Positions 49,001-61,000 of a stretch of 64,000 nt of DNA are shown in pieces. Within the stretch, counting starts at the first letter, position 1; every line of letters starts with the position of its first letter. A program made the position numbers and the translations under genes. Source of the DNA: Paulinella micropora (lineage: Eukaryota > Cercozoa > Imbricatea > Euglyphida > Paulinellidae); contig WBZZ01001180.1 of the NCBI GenBank assembly GCA_019918135.1, forward strand, positions 1 to 64,000, given 5' to 3'. The notes beneath the pieces were generated by a model. It ran no database searches and was not told where the DNA came from. It was given only the letters and a program-made list of their open reading frames with translations.

Positions 49001-52000
49001 GGGTACACCCTGGCACCAAGGGTTGATGCTTGCCCCTATGACCTGGATTATGCGGCAGTGGATTAGAACAGACCAGAATCCCTCCTCTATTCCATCTGAT
49101 TCGTCCTCATCATTGCATGCACACACACCATCACACAGTTCTATCTCTGCTCATGATTCTAGTGTTGCTTCATCCTCTGCATCTTCTTCGTCTTCTTCAT
49201 CTTCTCTCACAGGACATACACTCCCTACTTCAGCTGTACAACGTTCTGACTCAAACAAAGAAACGAGTAAGAACGTTGAGGTTGCAGTAGGGGGAAACAA
49301 CAAAGAGGGAGAGGGAGATGAGGGAGAAACAGTGACGACGACTGACGATGACGATGATGAAACTATCTCTTATGCTTCCCCCAAAAATTCATCTTCTTCT
49401 CCTGCTCCATCTGTACAACGCTCACACTCAAAGAAAGAAAAGAGTAAGAGCGTTGAGGAAGGAGCAGGGGGAGAAGAAGAAGGAGAAGTCAGAGGGTTAC
49501 GCTCTCCGTTTGTCCGTCGCATCACTCTTTCTCCTCCGTCACGTCTTTCCCCTTCGTCACGTCTTGCACCCAATGAGTTGAATGAGGGAGTGGATAGAAA
49601 GTTAGAGAGAGACAGGATTAGGAGAGACCCCACGGTTGCATGGCGATTGGGATGAAGAAGGGAAGATGGTAATGACAGGGGGAAATGGAGAGATACCATC
49701 TATGGCGGAAATACATAGATTGTTTGGTGCGTTAGCAGAGGGTGCTAGAGAGTTAGAGGTGAGAGACTCCCTAATTACCAGGAAAAATGGGGAGGTCAAC
49801 GAGTTCTATGGCGAACTCTACATCGACATCCAAAGTTTCCTCATTTCCATGGCGCACAAATGGAATAACCCTTTTGCGAGGGGAATTGTTGCGGGATTTG
49901 CACACCTCCGAACTCAGCTATTGGAATACAAGGAATACCTGCTAAGGATAGGGGCAGAGGGGGAGAACGCTCGAAGTATTCCACCTCTTAGACTTAGCTC
50001 TTCTTCCAGCACCACATCAAACACCTCACCTCCATCTGAGAAAGAATGTGTCATAATGATGCATGAGAAAGAGGGAGATGAGGAAGAGAAACCTGAAAAG
50101 AGTATGACGGGGATGGTATGGGTAGACGATAGCGGGGCTAGCGAGTCCCAATCACCCCATAAAGATGTATTTGTGAGGATGAAACATAACCCTCAGAAGT
50201 TCAAGATTGCAAAAGGGAGCATCAAAACAGAATATAAAGGAAAGGTTCTGATGCAGCTCTCTGGGTCAAATGGGGAACCAATCAAGGTGTATGATTCCCA
50301 TAATACAACCCCCACCTTAGCTATGGTTTAGTGGCAACTTCGGCTTGGTTGAAGCGGGGACTGGCTGTAGTCCATCAGAACAACAAGGTGGTTGTCCTCA
50401 AGTCCCCAATTCATATCGAGGAAGAGCAAATTGTAGCTAGAGGTAGGTCTTTGCCCAACAACCTCTTTGTTTTCGACCCACCGGGGATGCCCCCCCTGGA
50501 TCCGAACCAACGATACGAACCGGTCCCTCTCGAAAAGCAGAATGTGAAAGTGGAGAAAGACGGAACTTCTTCCTCCACTGTCACGTTCTGACTTCCCCCT
50601 CGCCGCCCTACACAACCGACAACCCTTCCCGTGTACAACGATGTATATTGTGATGATGACCCATGCGTATGTGGATGGGGATGTAATGATAATAAGTCAT
50701 ATGTCCCGTTGTCTTGCGAAATAAATACGGACAAGGGTGAATACTGTTCGCAAAATTTGGCTTGTTGTTTGGTCATGCCAAATGATATATGTTCGCACAC
50801 CTCACGAACTCAAGAACATGATGTCGTTTGTCAAATGTCAAAAGCACTAAATCCTGTTGTCCGACCCATACATTGTGAGCATGTCCACGCTACTGTATTT
50901 CACTGCATGTGCAAGCATAGAGGAGTGAAAGCGATCCGGAGTGAGACGGGCCCGCTGGACTATGATTACACCGAGAAGGAAGTGGAGCTCTGCCAGGAAA
51001 ATCTCCAGAATCACAAAGCGTGCTCACCGGATAAGATCAAGAACGAGATGCTCAAGTACGGAGGCACGCGGATTGTGAGCTTTCTGGTGCGCTTCTTCAA
51101 CTGGTTGAAATCGTGCGAATACACCCCCAGCGACTGGGGCAAAGCGATTATCGTCAACATCCCAAAAGGAGGCGACCCAACCGATCCGGAAAATTGGAGA
51201 GACATCGCGATTCTGAGCTGTCTGGGTAAGATGTATCTGTCCCTTATGGCGGCGAGGCTTACGGCTTTCATCGATCAGCCGGGCAGGCTTCGCCCAGAGC
51301 AGGGTGGGTTCCGGCCAAAACGTAGTACGGGGGACCAGATTTTTGTCCTTAAGGAGCGTCTGCGCCTTAGACAACAAGCTGGCCTCCGTTCTTTCGTTTT
51401 GTTCGTGGATCTGAGAAAGGCATTCCCTACGGTTTGGCGGGCCGGGTTGTTTCAGAGGCTAACCCAGATGGGGGTACAGGGCAAGTTCTATCGCATTCTG
51501 CGGCGTTTTTACCGAAGAACGTCATCGCGAGTGCTAGTCGATGGCGAACTCACTGGTGAAGTGCTGGAAGAGATGGGAGTTCAGCAAGGGTCGCCGTTGT
51601 CACCGTCGCTGTTCAACGTCTTCATGGATGAGCTAACGGTCCGAATCGCGAAAGAGTTGGAGATCGAGGACCTCAACCGCATCGAAGACATACGGACCCT
51701 GCTTTACGCCGACGACGTTGCGGTAATTGCGCATAGTGTCACGGAGCTTCAACAGATTGTAAATGTCGTGGCGACATTCGTGGAGGACTATCGGCTTGAA
51801 ATCAACCTGAAACCGGGCAAGACGGAAGTCATGCCGATATACGGGCACGCCAAGTCAAAAAAGTCGCCCCCATGCGTGAGGTTCCGGGGCAAGGTTCTCA
51901 ACGTCACCGACCACTACAAATACCTGGGAGTTCTGCTCACGGACACCCTCTCCGATAAACCGCAAGCGAAGCGGGCGGCGGAAATCACTGTAGCGGGAAC

Positions 52001-53365
52001 GGCTGCCTGCTACCCCCTCTGGATTGCCCATGAAGTTCCAGCGCGTCTTCGGCTGATGAATTGGCAGCAAATGGTTGGCGCAAAGTTGCTTTACGCATCG
52101 GCTTTTGGGATCTGCCGGGCGCCAACAAGCTGAGTAAGCTGGAGGGCGCGTTGGTAGCGCCCCTGCGGGTCATCTTGGGTGTTGGTACGCGCACAAGCGG
52201 CTGCATCACCAGGGGTTTAGGCCGCACGCCGAGTTTTAGCATCCTTGCCAAGGCGGCCCGGCTTCGGTTTCTAGGGCGCATCGAGTTACTGGGCAACACA
52301 GCGCTAACACGCAGGCTTTACAACACGGGTCGGTGCAAATGGAAGGAAGATACGGAAAATTTGATCTTAGCAGATCACAGGCTGCGGGAGGGCTTGGATG
52401 CGCTCAAGCGGGTCGTGAACGAAGATGGCACGGTAGATGATAAGGACTGGCGGGCCGCTCTGGCGAACTGGAACGAGGTGGTAAAGCAATGGTCTGTCCG
52501 GCAGGAAGTAGCTGGCTGGGAGCGGCAGGCTAAGCCCTCTGATGGGCTTAGGGTGCTGCTTAGCCAGATGTCTTCCCGCTCTGCTTTCCCACGTTGGCGG
52601 GCGCTGGAGGGGGGAAGTCACAACCTTATCAGAAGGCGATTGTTGAGCTGCAACAATCGCCTTCGCCTCTACCGATCCAAATTTGGCTCATTCTCGCCGG
52701 ACTGCTCAAGCTGTTTCGCCTTGTGTGGCACTGAGGTTAACGAGTCGTTACGTCACTTCCTGCTGCATTGCCCAACGTTTGCGAGCTCTCGTGAGGCACT
52801 GTTTAAGTTTATCGATGAGGCGCAAGCCCGGCAGCCCCTCGTGCTGAATCGAGGAGGGCTTTATCACAGGGAACTGCGGGAGGCAGAGGAGGAGATGAGG
52901 CTCTTCAAAGAGGAATGGCTGAAGGGGGAGGATGAAAAGATGGCGGCGATGCTCGGCGTTTTGTTTATCCCTGTCCAAGAAGAGGTGGAGGAGGAGTTAG
53001 GAAGGTTTGTTGCCACCATCTGGAAGGAGTGGGAGGAGTTGGAGGCGCAGACCAGGGAGGCAGAGGGGGCGGAGGAGGAGGAGGAGGTGATCGACCTCAC
53101 GGTCGTTCAGGAGGTGGGTAGAAGGAGGGGAAGGCCTAGTCAGGTAGAATGTCTGGCTAGATCTGTTGTAGGTGGAGGTCAGCGCAGCGTCGCGGACTTC
53201 TTCTCGGCAGATAACTCCTCTCACTCCTTGCACCCACTTGCACATGCACAGCACGCTCATTTGCACATTGCACTGCCAGTCGAGTCTTTGGAGCGGAGCC
53301 GCGTCACCGAACGGTCCCGTGCTACCAATAGAGGCACATGTCCGACAGGATCAAAGGCCAATTGA
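46066..53365 (+). pseudogene. LINE C fused ORF: RNA-binding-like, endonuclease, reverse transcriptase, CCHC
   Basis: Starts at ATG 46066. Residues 1-100 are low complexity. The PPPRRWRRK...CCIVWGLSH block matches LINE A/B ORF1, and about residue 285 onward is the endonuclease (RVASHNWQGK, VGVQEHNL, VTVGDANA), all in one frame to 47400. Reverse-transcriptase motifs lie at 51010-51900 (IPKGGDP, DLRKAFPTVW, GVQQGSPLSP, YADDVAVIA), and a C-terminal finger (CSSCFALCG...H...C) near 52700. Breaks: frame changes near 47396, 48255 and 52110, a stop at 48481-48483, and the nested insertion. It is inactive. Confidence 0.85.
48530..50935 (+). mobile_element. Copia-like fossil nested in LINE C
   Basis: Splits the LINE C frame between its endonuclease and reverse-transcriptase parts. 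It codes for a Ser-rich protein with a Cys/His segment (KQCEGFSVENVRCKWKLG, CDFCSYHNN) near 48800-48930, and a later segment with the aspartic-protease signature VWVDDSGASES near 50120, followed by typical copia protease strands. No LTRs, integrase or reverse transcriptase are seen. Family: LTR retrotransposon, probably Ty1/copia-like. It is broken, with a few breaks by eye. Confidence 0.55.
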
Positions 53366-53376
53366 CTGATACGTCT

Positions 53377-53377
<1 letters not shown>

Positions 53378-53407
<30 letters not shown>

Positions 53408-53410
53408 TTA
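53378..53410. repeat. (TTA)n tail of LINE C
   Basis: Interrupted (TTA)n. Confidence 0.8.
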
Positions 53411-53460
53411 TGGAGGCACATGTCCAGGATCTGGATCTGATGCTATAGTCTGAGGAAGCC
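53411..53460 (+). mobile_element. LINE A/B 3' end, 5'-truncated
   Basis: About 50 bases matching the last bases of LINE B (GGAGGCACATGTCCAGGATC onward), inserted into the LINE C tail. Tail 53461-53504. Confidence 0.8.
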
Positions 53461-53504
<44 letters not shown>

Positions 53505-53505
53505 G

Positions 53506-53772
53506 TGGTCACCGTGATAGCCCAGTGGTCAAGTTCTACCATCTGGGCCCTGTCGCCAGTTCGATTCCCGTCGGTGCCACCAGTATTTTCATTGAACATA
53601 CCGATCCGTCTGGACCAGTATTTTCATTGAACATACCGGCCCGTCTGGAAGTGTTGGAACTGCCCTTGCGGGGGTGTCATTAGAGCTTATCGTCAATTCT
53701 TCGTACTCCCCTCACGGGTGAGACGATGGAGGCGCATGTGCAGAAATGCATCAGCCATTGACAGAGAAGCAC
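53506..53772 (+). mobile_element. SINE copy 24, long subtype
   Basis: The head begins GGTCACCG, a small variant. GATCCG variant inside. Confidence 0.85.

Positions 53773-53851
<79 letters not shown>
53773..53851. repeat. Long pure (TTA)n
   Basis: About 26 uninterrupted triplets. Confidence 0.85.
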
Positions 53852-53854
<3 letters not shown>

Positions 53855-54258
53855 CCCAATGGCCTCAAGGCGTTAAACTGTGACGCCAACTCATAACCCT
53901 TTGGTGGTAGATGCTGGGGAGGAGGGTCGTTGCGCGCGTAAAAGATCTTAAACTCCGCATATGCTGGTTGATAGCCCAGGACCCAGCAGACACCAGATTG
54001 TTATGGGTGGGGTTTCGAGGCAGCTCTAGCAACCGCGCTTGGTGTATGCACTTGCACATTCGGTGACGTCTTGCAAGAGGTTGCTGGGACTGCGGAATAA
54101 CCTCGGCTTAGTGCAGTCTTGCCCTCAGGAGCTCCATCGGTGGCCCCGATCATCAGGCGAGAGACTGACACGGGGGGGTGGAGGACCTCGAACAAGGGTA
54201 TTGGAGGCTTATGTCCGTTGAGGATATGCCATTGGCTGCATCAGTACGCCTCAGATAT

Positions 54259-54261
<3 letters not shown>
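53852..54261 (+). mobile_element. Family E, 5'-truncated unit
   Basis: Starts CAGCCCAATGGCCTCAAGG. From here to 54494 it matches 14367-15009 as one block of equal length. Confidence 0.75.
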
Positions 54262-54314
<53 letters not shown>

Positions 54315-54333
54315 TACTACTACTATTATATTA

Positions 54334-54373
<40 letters not shown>

Positions 54374-54381
54374 TGTTATTT
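54262..54381. repeat. (TTA)n with CTA/ATTATATTATC interruption
   Basis: Duplicate of the tract at 14775-14898. Confidence 0.85.
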
Positions 54382-54545
54382 TGGACACCGTGATAGCCCA
54401 GTGGTCAAGTTCTACCATCTGGGCCCAGTCGCCAGTTCGATTCCCGTCGGTGCCACCAGTATTTTCATTGATCATACCGGTCTATTTCTGGAGACTTATG
54501 TCCGTTGAGGATATGCCATTAGCTGCATCAGTACGCCTCAGATAT

Positions 54546-54548
<3 letters not shown>
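54382..54548 (+). mobile_element. Chimera: SINE copy 25 5' half joined to a family E 3' end
   Basis: The SINE head and first 35-base element run to about 54494 (TCTATTTCTGGA), then switch to CTTATGTCCGTTGAGGATAT and the end of family E, followed by (TTA)n. Confidence 0.75.
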
Positions 54549-54591
<43 letters not shown>

Positions 54592-54595
54592 TTTT

Positions 54596-54789
54596 GGACA
54601 CCGTGATAGCCCAGTGGTCAAGTTCTACCATCTGGGCCCTGTCGCCAGTTCGATTCCCGTCGGTGCCACCAGTATTTTCATTGAACATTCCGGTCCGTCT
54701 GGACCAGTATTTTCATTGAACATACCGGTCCGTCTGGAAGTGTTGGAACTGCCCTTGCGGGGGTGTCATTAGAGCCTATCGTCAATTCT
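54596..54789 (+). mobile_element. SINE copy 26, 3'-truncated
   Basis: Ends within the body (TATCGTCAATTCTA) and joins copy 27 directly, without (TTA)n. Confidence 0.8.
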
Positions 54790-54790
54790 A

Positions 54791-55057
54791 TGGACACCGT
54801 GATAGCCCAGTGGTCAAGTTCTACCATCTGGGCCCTGTCGCCAGTTCGATTCCCGTCGGTGCCACCAGTATTTTCATTGAACATACCGGTCCGTCTGGAC
54901 CAGTATTTTCATTGAACATACCGGTCCGTCTGGAAGTGTTGGAACTGCCCTTGCGGGGGTGTCATTAGAGCCTATCGTCAATTCTTCGTACTCCCCTCAC
55001 GGGTGAGACGATGGAGGCGCATGTGCAGAAATGCATCAGCCATTGACAGAGAAGCAC

Positions 55058-55058
<1 letters not shown>
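54791..55058 (+). mobile_element. SINE copy 27, long subtype
   Basis: Complete. Together with copy 26 it forms a head-to-tail dimer of about 195-base offset, likely from unequal recombination. Confidence 0.82.
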
Positions 55059-55119
<61 letters not shown>

Positions 55120-55120
<1 letters not shown>

Positions 55121-55260
55121 ATACCGGCCCGTCTGGAAGTGTTGGAACTGCCCTTGCGGGGGTGTCATTAGAGCTTATCGTCAATTCTTCGTACTCCCCT
55201 CACGGGTGAGACGATGGAGGCGCATGTGCAGAAATGTATCAGCCATTGACAGAGAAGCAC
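55120..55260 (+). mobile_element. SINE copy 28, 5'-truncated
   Basis: Begins at ACATACCGGCCCGTC. Lies between (TTA)n tracts 55059-55119 and 55261-55319. Confidence 0.82.
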
Positions 55261-55319
<59 letters not shown>

Positions 55320-55497
55320 GGGAGTACATAGGCCATTGGTCCTTTTCAATGGACTGATTGGTATAAAGCTCCTAGAGTAATGTTCTATGCCGTCACTTCC
55401 TTTCTTCCACCGATTGGTGTGGAGACTTTCCTTATGGAATGGAGGACTGGATGCACATGGCCTTTTGGCTCAGCAATTGGCAGGAGATACATTACAT
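55320..55497 (+). mobile_element. Family F element, copy 1 (~178 bases)
   Basis: Starts GGGAGTACATAGGCCATTGG and ends GGATGCACATGGCC, GGCTCAGCAATTGGCAGG and (TTA)n. Its tail resembles that of element D. No clear polymerase III boxes are seen; GGTATAAAGCTCC is TATA-like. Classed as a short non-autonomous element. Confidence 0.65.
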
Positions 55498-55524
55498 TAT
55501 TATTATTATTATTATTATTTTTAT

Positions 55525-55629
55525 TCGCCAGTCGAGTCTTTGGAGCGGAGCCGCGTCACCGAACGGCCCCGTGATACCAATGGAGGCACATGTCCGACAG
55601 GATCAAAGGCCAATTGACTGATAAGTCCA

Positions 55630-55630
<1 letters not shown>
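55525..55630 (+). mobile_element. LINE C 3' end, 5'-truncated
   Basis: 106 bases matching the end of LINE C (CAGTCGAGTCTTTGGAGCGG onward), with TACCAATGGAGGCACATGTC where LINE C has AATAGAGG. Tail 55631-55695. Confidence 0.82.
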
Positions 55631-55695
<65 letters not shown>

Positions 55696-55936
55696 TCAAG
55701 TTCTACCATCTGGGCCCTGTCGCCAGTTCGATTCCCGTCGGTGCCAGTATTTTCATTGAACATAACGATCCGTCTGGACCAGTATTTTCATTGAACATAC
55801 CGGCCCGTCTGGAAGTGTTGGAACTGCCCTTGCGGGGGTGTCATTAGAGCTTATCGTCAATTCTTCGTACTCCCCTCACGGGTGAGACGATGGAGGCGCA
55901 TGTGCAGAAATGCATCAGCCATTGACAGAGAAGCAC

Positions 55937-55937
<1 letters not shown>
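55696..55937 (+). mobile_element. SINE copy 29, 5'-truncated
   Basis: Starts at TCAAGTTCTACC. Its tail (55938-55997) abuts the LINE B 5' end. Confidence 0.83.
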
Positions 55938-55998
<61 letters not shown>

Positions 55999-56987
55999 TG
56001 GAGGTGTGCACAAGATGGCACTCCATGGGAAGAGGAGGTGGTTGGGCCTCTCCCCACGAAGGTGACCGCTTGGGGAGGGCGGTCACCGGGATATGCGCAA
56101 CTCTCAACTGGGCATTTACTCGGTAGGGGTTCGGCCAGGCAGGTTGTGGGGTTGTCTGTTGGATTGTTGGTTGGCTCGTTTTTCTTGGCTGTTGGTTTGG
56201 GTCTGGTTTCCTGGTTAGCCCATTTTCGCCGAATTTCCTGCCGAGTAAATGCCTGGGGGCTTCCAGTTCCGGTTTGGTGATCTTATTGAGGTGAGCATTC
56301 GGAGGAAAACAGTACCGAGATGGGTTGAAGATAGGATTCACATTGAGCCGAGATGGGGCTGAGTTGACCTGTTCCAACTCGGCTCCATTTCGGCTTCATG
56401 TTAATCCTATCTTCATCCTATCTGGGTTTTGTCTCCTCCCTATCTTCGCTTCTTCGGGGTTGCCTAACTGGAACACATGATGAGCGCACGTTGGAGAGGG
56501 GCTTCAGTCGGTCCCAATGCCTTGCCAGTGCCTTGCTGCGTTGCCGTGCCTTGCCCCATGCATTCACACCCTCCACCGTTGCATTTCTAACTGAGCAGCT
56601 TCGGCTGGGATTACTATACTTGTCTGTAAGACCCTATAGGTACCGCTAGGTTCGCGCCTTCTATACCCACGTGGGGGAAGGAGTTTCAGCGGCACGCCGT
56701 CCGATCTGGCTCCACTCGGGGACACCCGTACCGCATGATGTGTATTGTTAGGAGCAGCTGAAAGTCCATAAGGCATGAGAGTAGAGGCGTTGGCGATGCG
56801 ATGGAGAGTGTGTGTAGTGCGTGAGGCAGGTTCTGGCGACGCTGGGGGTGCTGGCGGGCGCCCAAGGGCACGAAGCGACGCGGCAGCATCCAATGACACC
56901 GGCGAAAATGCGTGTAGTGTGTGTTGCAGATACCGCCGATGCTATTTGCATGGACGGGCGCTTTCCTCGGCGTAAAGAGGCGCGGCG

Positions 56988-58012
56988 GTGATGGCCAGCG
57001 ACATTGGCCGTCTACTACTCTCAATGGATTACAAATACGCGAAGCACGGAGCTACCACTGTGGCCCTTATGGGACAAGGTAGAATCGCCGAAGACCTGGA
57101 CAATCCCCGTGGGAATGCCTCTTCGACGGGCTCTGGCCCGATGTCCCAGGATGGGAGGATGAGGGCTCGCGTATATGACGGAATTCCTGAACACGTGGAG
57201 AGGCTACCTTAGCTGCGCCTCATCCTTCCTCCCCAAACCTGGCACACGGGTCGGCGCTTCAACATAAGGCGAGCGGCGCTATATGGCAGATGGCACCGCC
57301 GCCTCGACGGTACCGGAGGGTGGATCGGTACGACAAGGACGGGCGTAATCTGATTGTCTGGGGGCTCTCAGAACGCGCCAATCTACAGGAGATCGCCTCC
57401 AAAATGAGCGGTCTTGGTCTGGTGGTCCCGGTAATGGAGTGGCAAGGCCAGCGAATGTCTCGTCACCTGGAGCTGGTCTACGAGGACGATGACAGCAGGC
57501 AGACGGCGTTGCAGCAACTCAAACATCTCAAATTCTTCGGCAGAGGGGTCAATGTGGCCCTTGGGCGCAGGTTCAGGGACAGGGAACGTGCCCGAAGGCT
57601 TATTCGCATCCATTTGCGTGGGGAAGCGGCAGTCCGGAAGGAGGAAGTGCGACGGGATATCGCGTCTTGCCTCTGCATGAAGAACGTGTTGATGATGTGC
57701 AGGCTTCGGAATCGGCTGCCGATGCACCTGAGGGTGTGTCTGAGAGTGTTGATGTGCAGGCGGTGCCCCTGCCTTCGGCGGCCAGTGCAGTGGGGGACCA
57801 TTCTGCGCAAGCACCTGCAGAGGGGGGTAGCATGGGGGCGGATGCCAAGCGCGGCCGTCGGGTCCGGAAACGAGCCAAGAAGCACCGCTCCAAGCAGTTC
57901 GATACCGGCTTCAAGCTACTCGTCGCGAGTCACAACTGGCAGGGTAAAACGGGATACGACAACGTTGGCACGGCGGAATGGGCATCATTCTACAAGCACG
58001 AGGGCTGGCTAG
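56988..58012 (+). pseudogene. LINE B ORF1, one-base frameshift
   Basis: Opens MMASDIGRLLLSMDYKYAKH. One C is missing near 57190 compared with LINE A (GAACACGTGG against GAACCACGTGG), which ends the first frame at 57212. The conserved block MAPPPRRYRRV...NLIVWGLSER resumes at ATG 57290. The end overlaps ORF2. Confidence 0.75.
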
Positions 58013-61000
58013 TCATCGGGGCCCAGGAGCACCGCATGGGCAAGAAGCAACTTTCCAAATGCAGCCTGGATGGATTCCGGATTTTTGGAAAACCTGCGGA
58101 GGTCAGCGAGAAAAATCGCTGCAAGGGTGGGGTTTTATTCGCGGTGGCTAACTTCCTTGGTCCGTATTGCAACCTGGTGTCAGCCCCCGTCGACCACCGG
58201 CAGCAAGTGTGGCTGCGTATCGCCTCGGGTGTTACCGGCGCTCAGGATATCTATGTGGGCAACGGCTACTTTCCCCAGGAAACGCAGGAAGAAGAGTCGT
58301 CAGAGGCGTATGCGGCCTGGCAGGCAGCTATAGCTTTTTTTGGAGCCAAAGGTCTTGTGGTCACGGTGGCGGATGCCAACGCGAAGCTCGGGCCGGCATG
58401 CAGCCGAAAAGAGGAGGGCATCGTCGGTCAGTACGGGGAGGTCGATGAAAAGGGAGCACCGGTACGTGCGGAGAATGGCAAGAGACTCGCGGCTGTCCTC
58501 GTCGCTACGGGCCTGCGAAATCTGAGCGGCTTCTCGTGCCCAGTGGAAGGGTCCTACTGGTGGTCCCGGCATGAGCAGCGCGGCATGGGCACAGGCAAGC
58601 ACCTCCTCGATTACATCTGCGCGTCGCCTGGCTTGGCATCTGGAGCAAAGTTCGGAGTATGCGAAGATGATCTTGATACGGACCACAAGGCAGTATGGGC
58701 CGAACTGACGTGGAGCGGCCAGCGCCGGCCAAAGCGGGCTGCGAAACCTTACAGGTCCTTTCGTGTTGATAAGCTTATTGGTGCTGGTGTCTCGGGTAAT
58801 GATCACGCTGCGAAGCAAGCGCTGGATCATCTACGCGACAAGTTCGATGACGTATTCCAGCATTGCCTACAGAAGCTTGGAGTACATCAGCTGCCTGAGC
58901 TTGACCTATCGGGTGGTGCCGACAGCCAACGGGTGGTAGATGACGTCACCGAGCGAGTGGCGCAGTCCTTCCGAATGGCGGCGCACCGGGTCCTTGGCTC
59001 CAGATGTATACGACCCCGTTTCACCAACAATTGGTTCGACGGGGAGCTAAAGGAGCTCATTCAGCAGCGCCGGGAGGCCTACGCAGCATACAGGAGGGAT
59101 GAATCGAATGCGGAAGCCCGTCTGAATTGGCTACGTCTCCGCAAGAAAATTCGGAATGCAACTCGGGCCAAGAAGTCCGCCTCCTTCAAGCAAGTGCAGG
59201 AAGAAGCGGTCAAATGTCAACGCGAGCAATCCTCAAAGCGCTTTTGGCTACTCGCGAAGCGGCTTGGCGGGGCACGCAGAACGAAGGTCTCCGCGCCGGT
59301 GCAAAGGGAGGATGGCTCACTGGCGTGTACGCTGCCGGAAAAGGTCGCTCGGTGGGAGGAATTTCGGAAAAATTCGGTGAAGCCACGGGAAAATCCGGCA
59401 AGTGCGGCTGTTGTGGTGGAGTGCTGTGCAGAAGCAGGCTCGCTGGAGTGGGAGGAAGCCGAAGCTAAGCGGCAGTTCCACTGGAACGATCGCTTCAGAG
59501 ATGAGGTGGCCCGGGCTATGAAGGAGCACGAAGTAGGTGAAGACACTTGCGAAGAGCTGGACAAGCCGTTCACGCAAGAGGAGGTCCTTGCAAGGCAACG
59601 TGCCCTGAATAACCACAAAGCTTGTGGCGAGGACAAAGTGAAGAACGAGATGCTCAAGTATGGCGGCGCCTACATCAATGGCTACTTAACGCAGTACTTC
59701 AACTGGATTCGAGAAGCCGACAGGACTCCAAAAGCTTGGGGCAAGGGAATCATCGTCAATATCCCCAAGGGTGGGGATCCTACGGATCCTGACAACTGGA
59801 GGGATATCTCGATTATTAGTTGCCTTGGTAAGCTGTATCTGTCCTTATTAGCTACTCGTCTAACGCTCTTCGTGGATGGCCCGGATAAGCTACGTCCAGA
59901 GCAGGGAGGCTTCCGCCCGGGGCGTCGCACTACGGATCAGGTCTTTACCCTTTGGCAGAGGTTGAAGGGGCGTCAGCAGCAGAAGCGGGAGTCGTATGTC
60001 CGGTTCGTCGATCTACGCAAGGCTTTCCCGTCTGTTTGGAGAGATGGCCTATTTGAGAGGCTCTGGAAGCTGGGTGTAAGGGGCAAGTTCTGGCGCACGC
60101 TACGCAGGTGCTACGAGCAGACTTCGTCGCAAGTGCTAGTTGATGGAGCACTCACCCCCGAAGTACTGGAGGGTGAAGGGGTCCAACAGGGTTCACCCCT
60201 CTCTCCCACACTCTTCAACGTCTTTATGGATGAGCTGTGTGATCGGCTGGCGAGTGCCCTCAAGATCGCGGATGTGAAGCGGCTGAACGACATCAAGGCA
60301 CTTCTATACGCGGACGACGTGGCCCTCATCGCTCACAGTCGCACCGAGCTCCAGAAGATGGTCAATGTTGTGGCCAAGTTCGCGGAAGATTACAGGCTGG
60401 AAGTCAACTTGAAGCCCGGCAAGACGGAAATCATGCCCATTTACACGTCGAGCAAGGCGAAACGACCAAGTATCAGGGAGCGAGGTGAGCCCGTGGTGTA
60501 GTTTCGCGGCCAGAAGCTTTGTGTCACCAGTCAGTACAAGTACCTGGGAGTGGTTATCACCGACGACCTGAAGTGGAAGGAGCAGGCCCTGCGGGCTACG
60601 CGTGTCACTGAAGTCGCCACCGCAGGTTGGTACTCTTTGTGGTGTGCAGGTGAGATACAAGCTAGGTATCGTCTCATGTGCTGGAATCAACTTGTGGGGG
60701 CCAAGCTGAAGTACGCCTTCGATGTCTGGCGTGCCCCCTTATCGCAGCTCACCAAGCTGGAGGCAGCAATGCTGCGCCCCATGAGGATGATTCTCGGCAT
60801 CAGCCCTAAGACAAGCAAGTGGATTACACTCTTTCTGGCGCGCTCTTTGAGTGCGGAGCGTTTGCGGCGGGCGGCGCAACTGAAGTTCTATGGACGGCTG
60901 CGTGTTCTACCGGAGAAGCGATTTCCTGTCATCGCATCTCAAGTCAAATCCGACTGGACTGCGGAGGCCGAAGGCGCTATCAGGGACTCAATGGATCTAC

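Larger units (their letters stand above)
44206..53377 (+). mobile_element. LINE C: APE-type non-LTR retrotransposon, related to A/B, interrupted
   Basis: The 5' end (TTGGGGGGCACCAATACATG) follows a SINE (TTA)n tail, and the 3' end (GAGGCACATGTCCGACAGGA...) runs into (TTA)n at 53378. The 5' untranslated region of about 1.86 kb holds two related blocks, 44280-45060 and 45440-46060. The single reading frame is broken. A fossil of about 2.4 kb lies inside at about 48530-50935. Protein identity to LINE A/B is clear but partial, so C is a separate family. Confidence 0.85.

Noticed and set aside
55998-56110. HDV-like ribozyme at the LINE 5' end
   Set aside because: The arms form simple hairpins with loops of about 8-11 bases; the nested double pseudoknot was not seen by eye.
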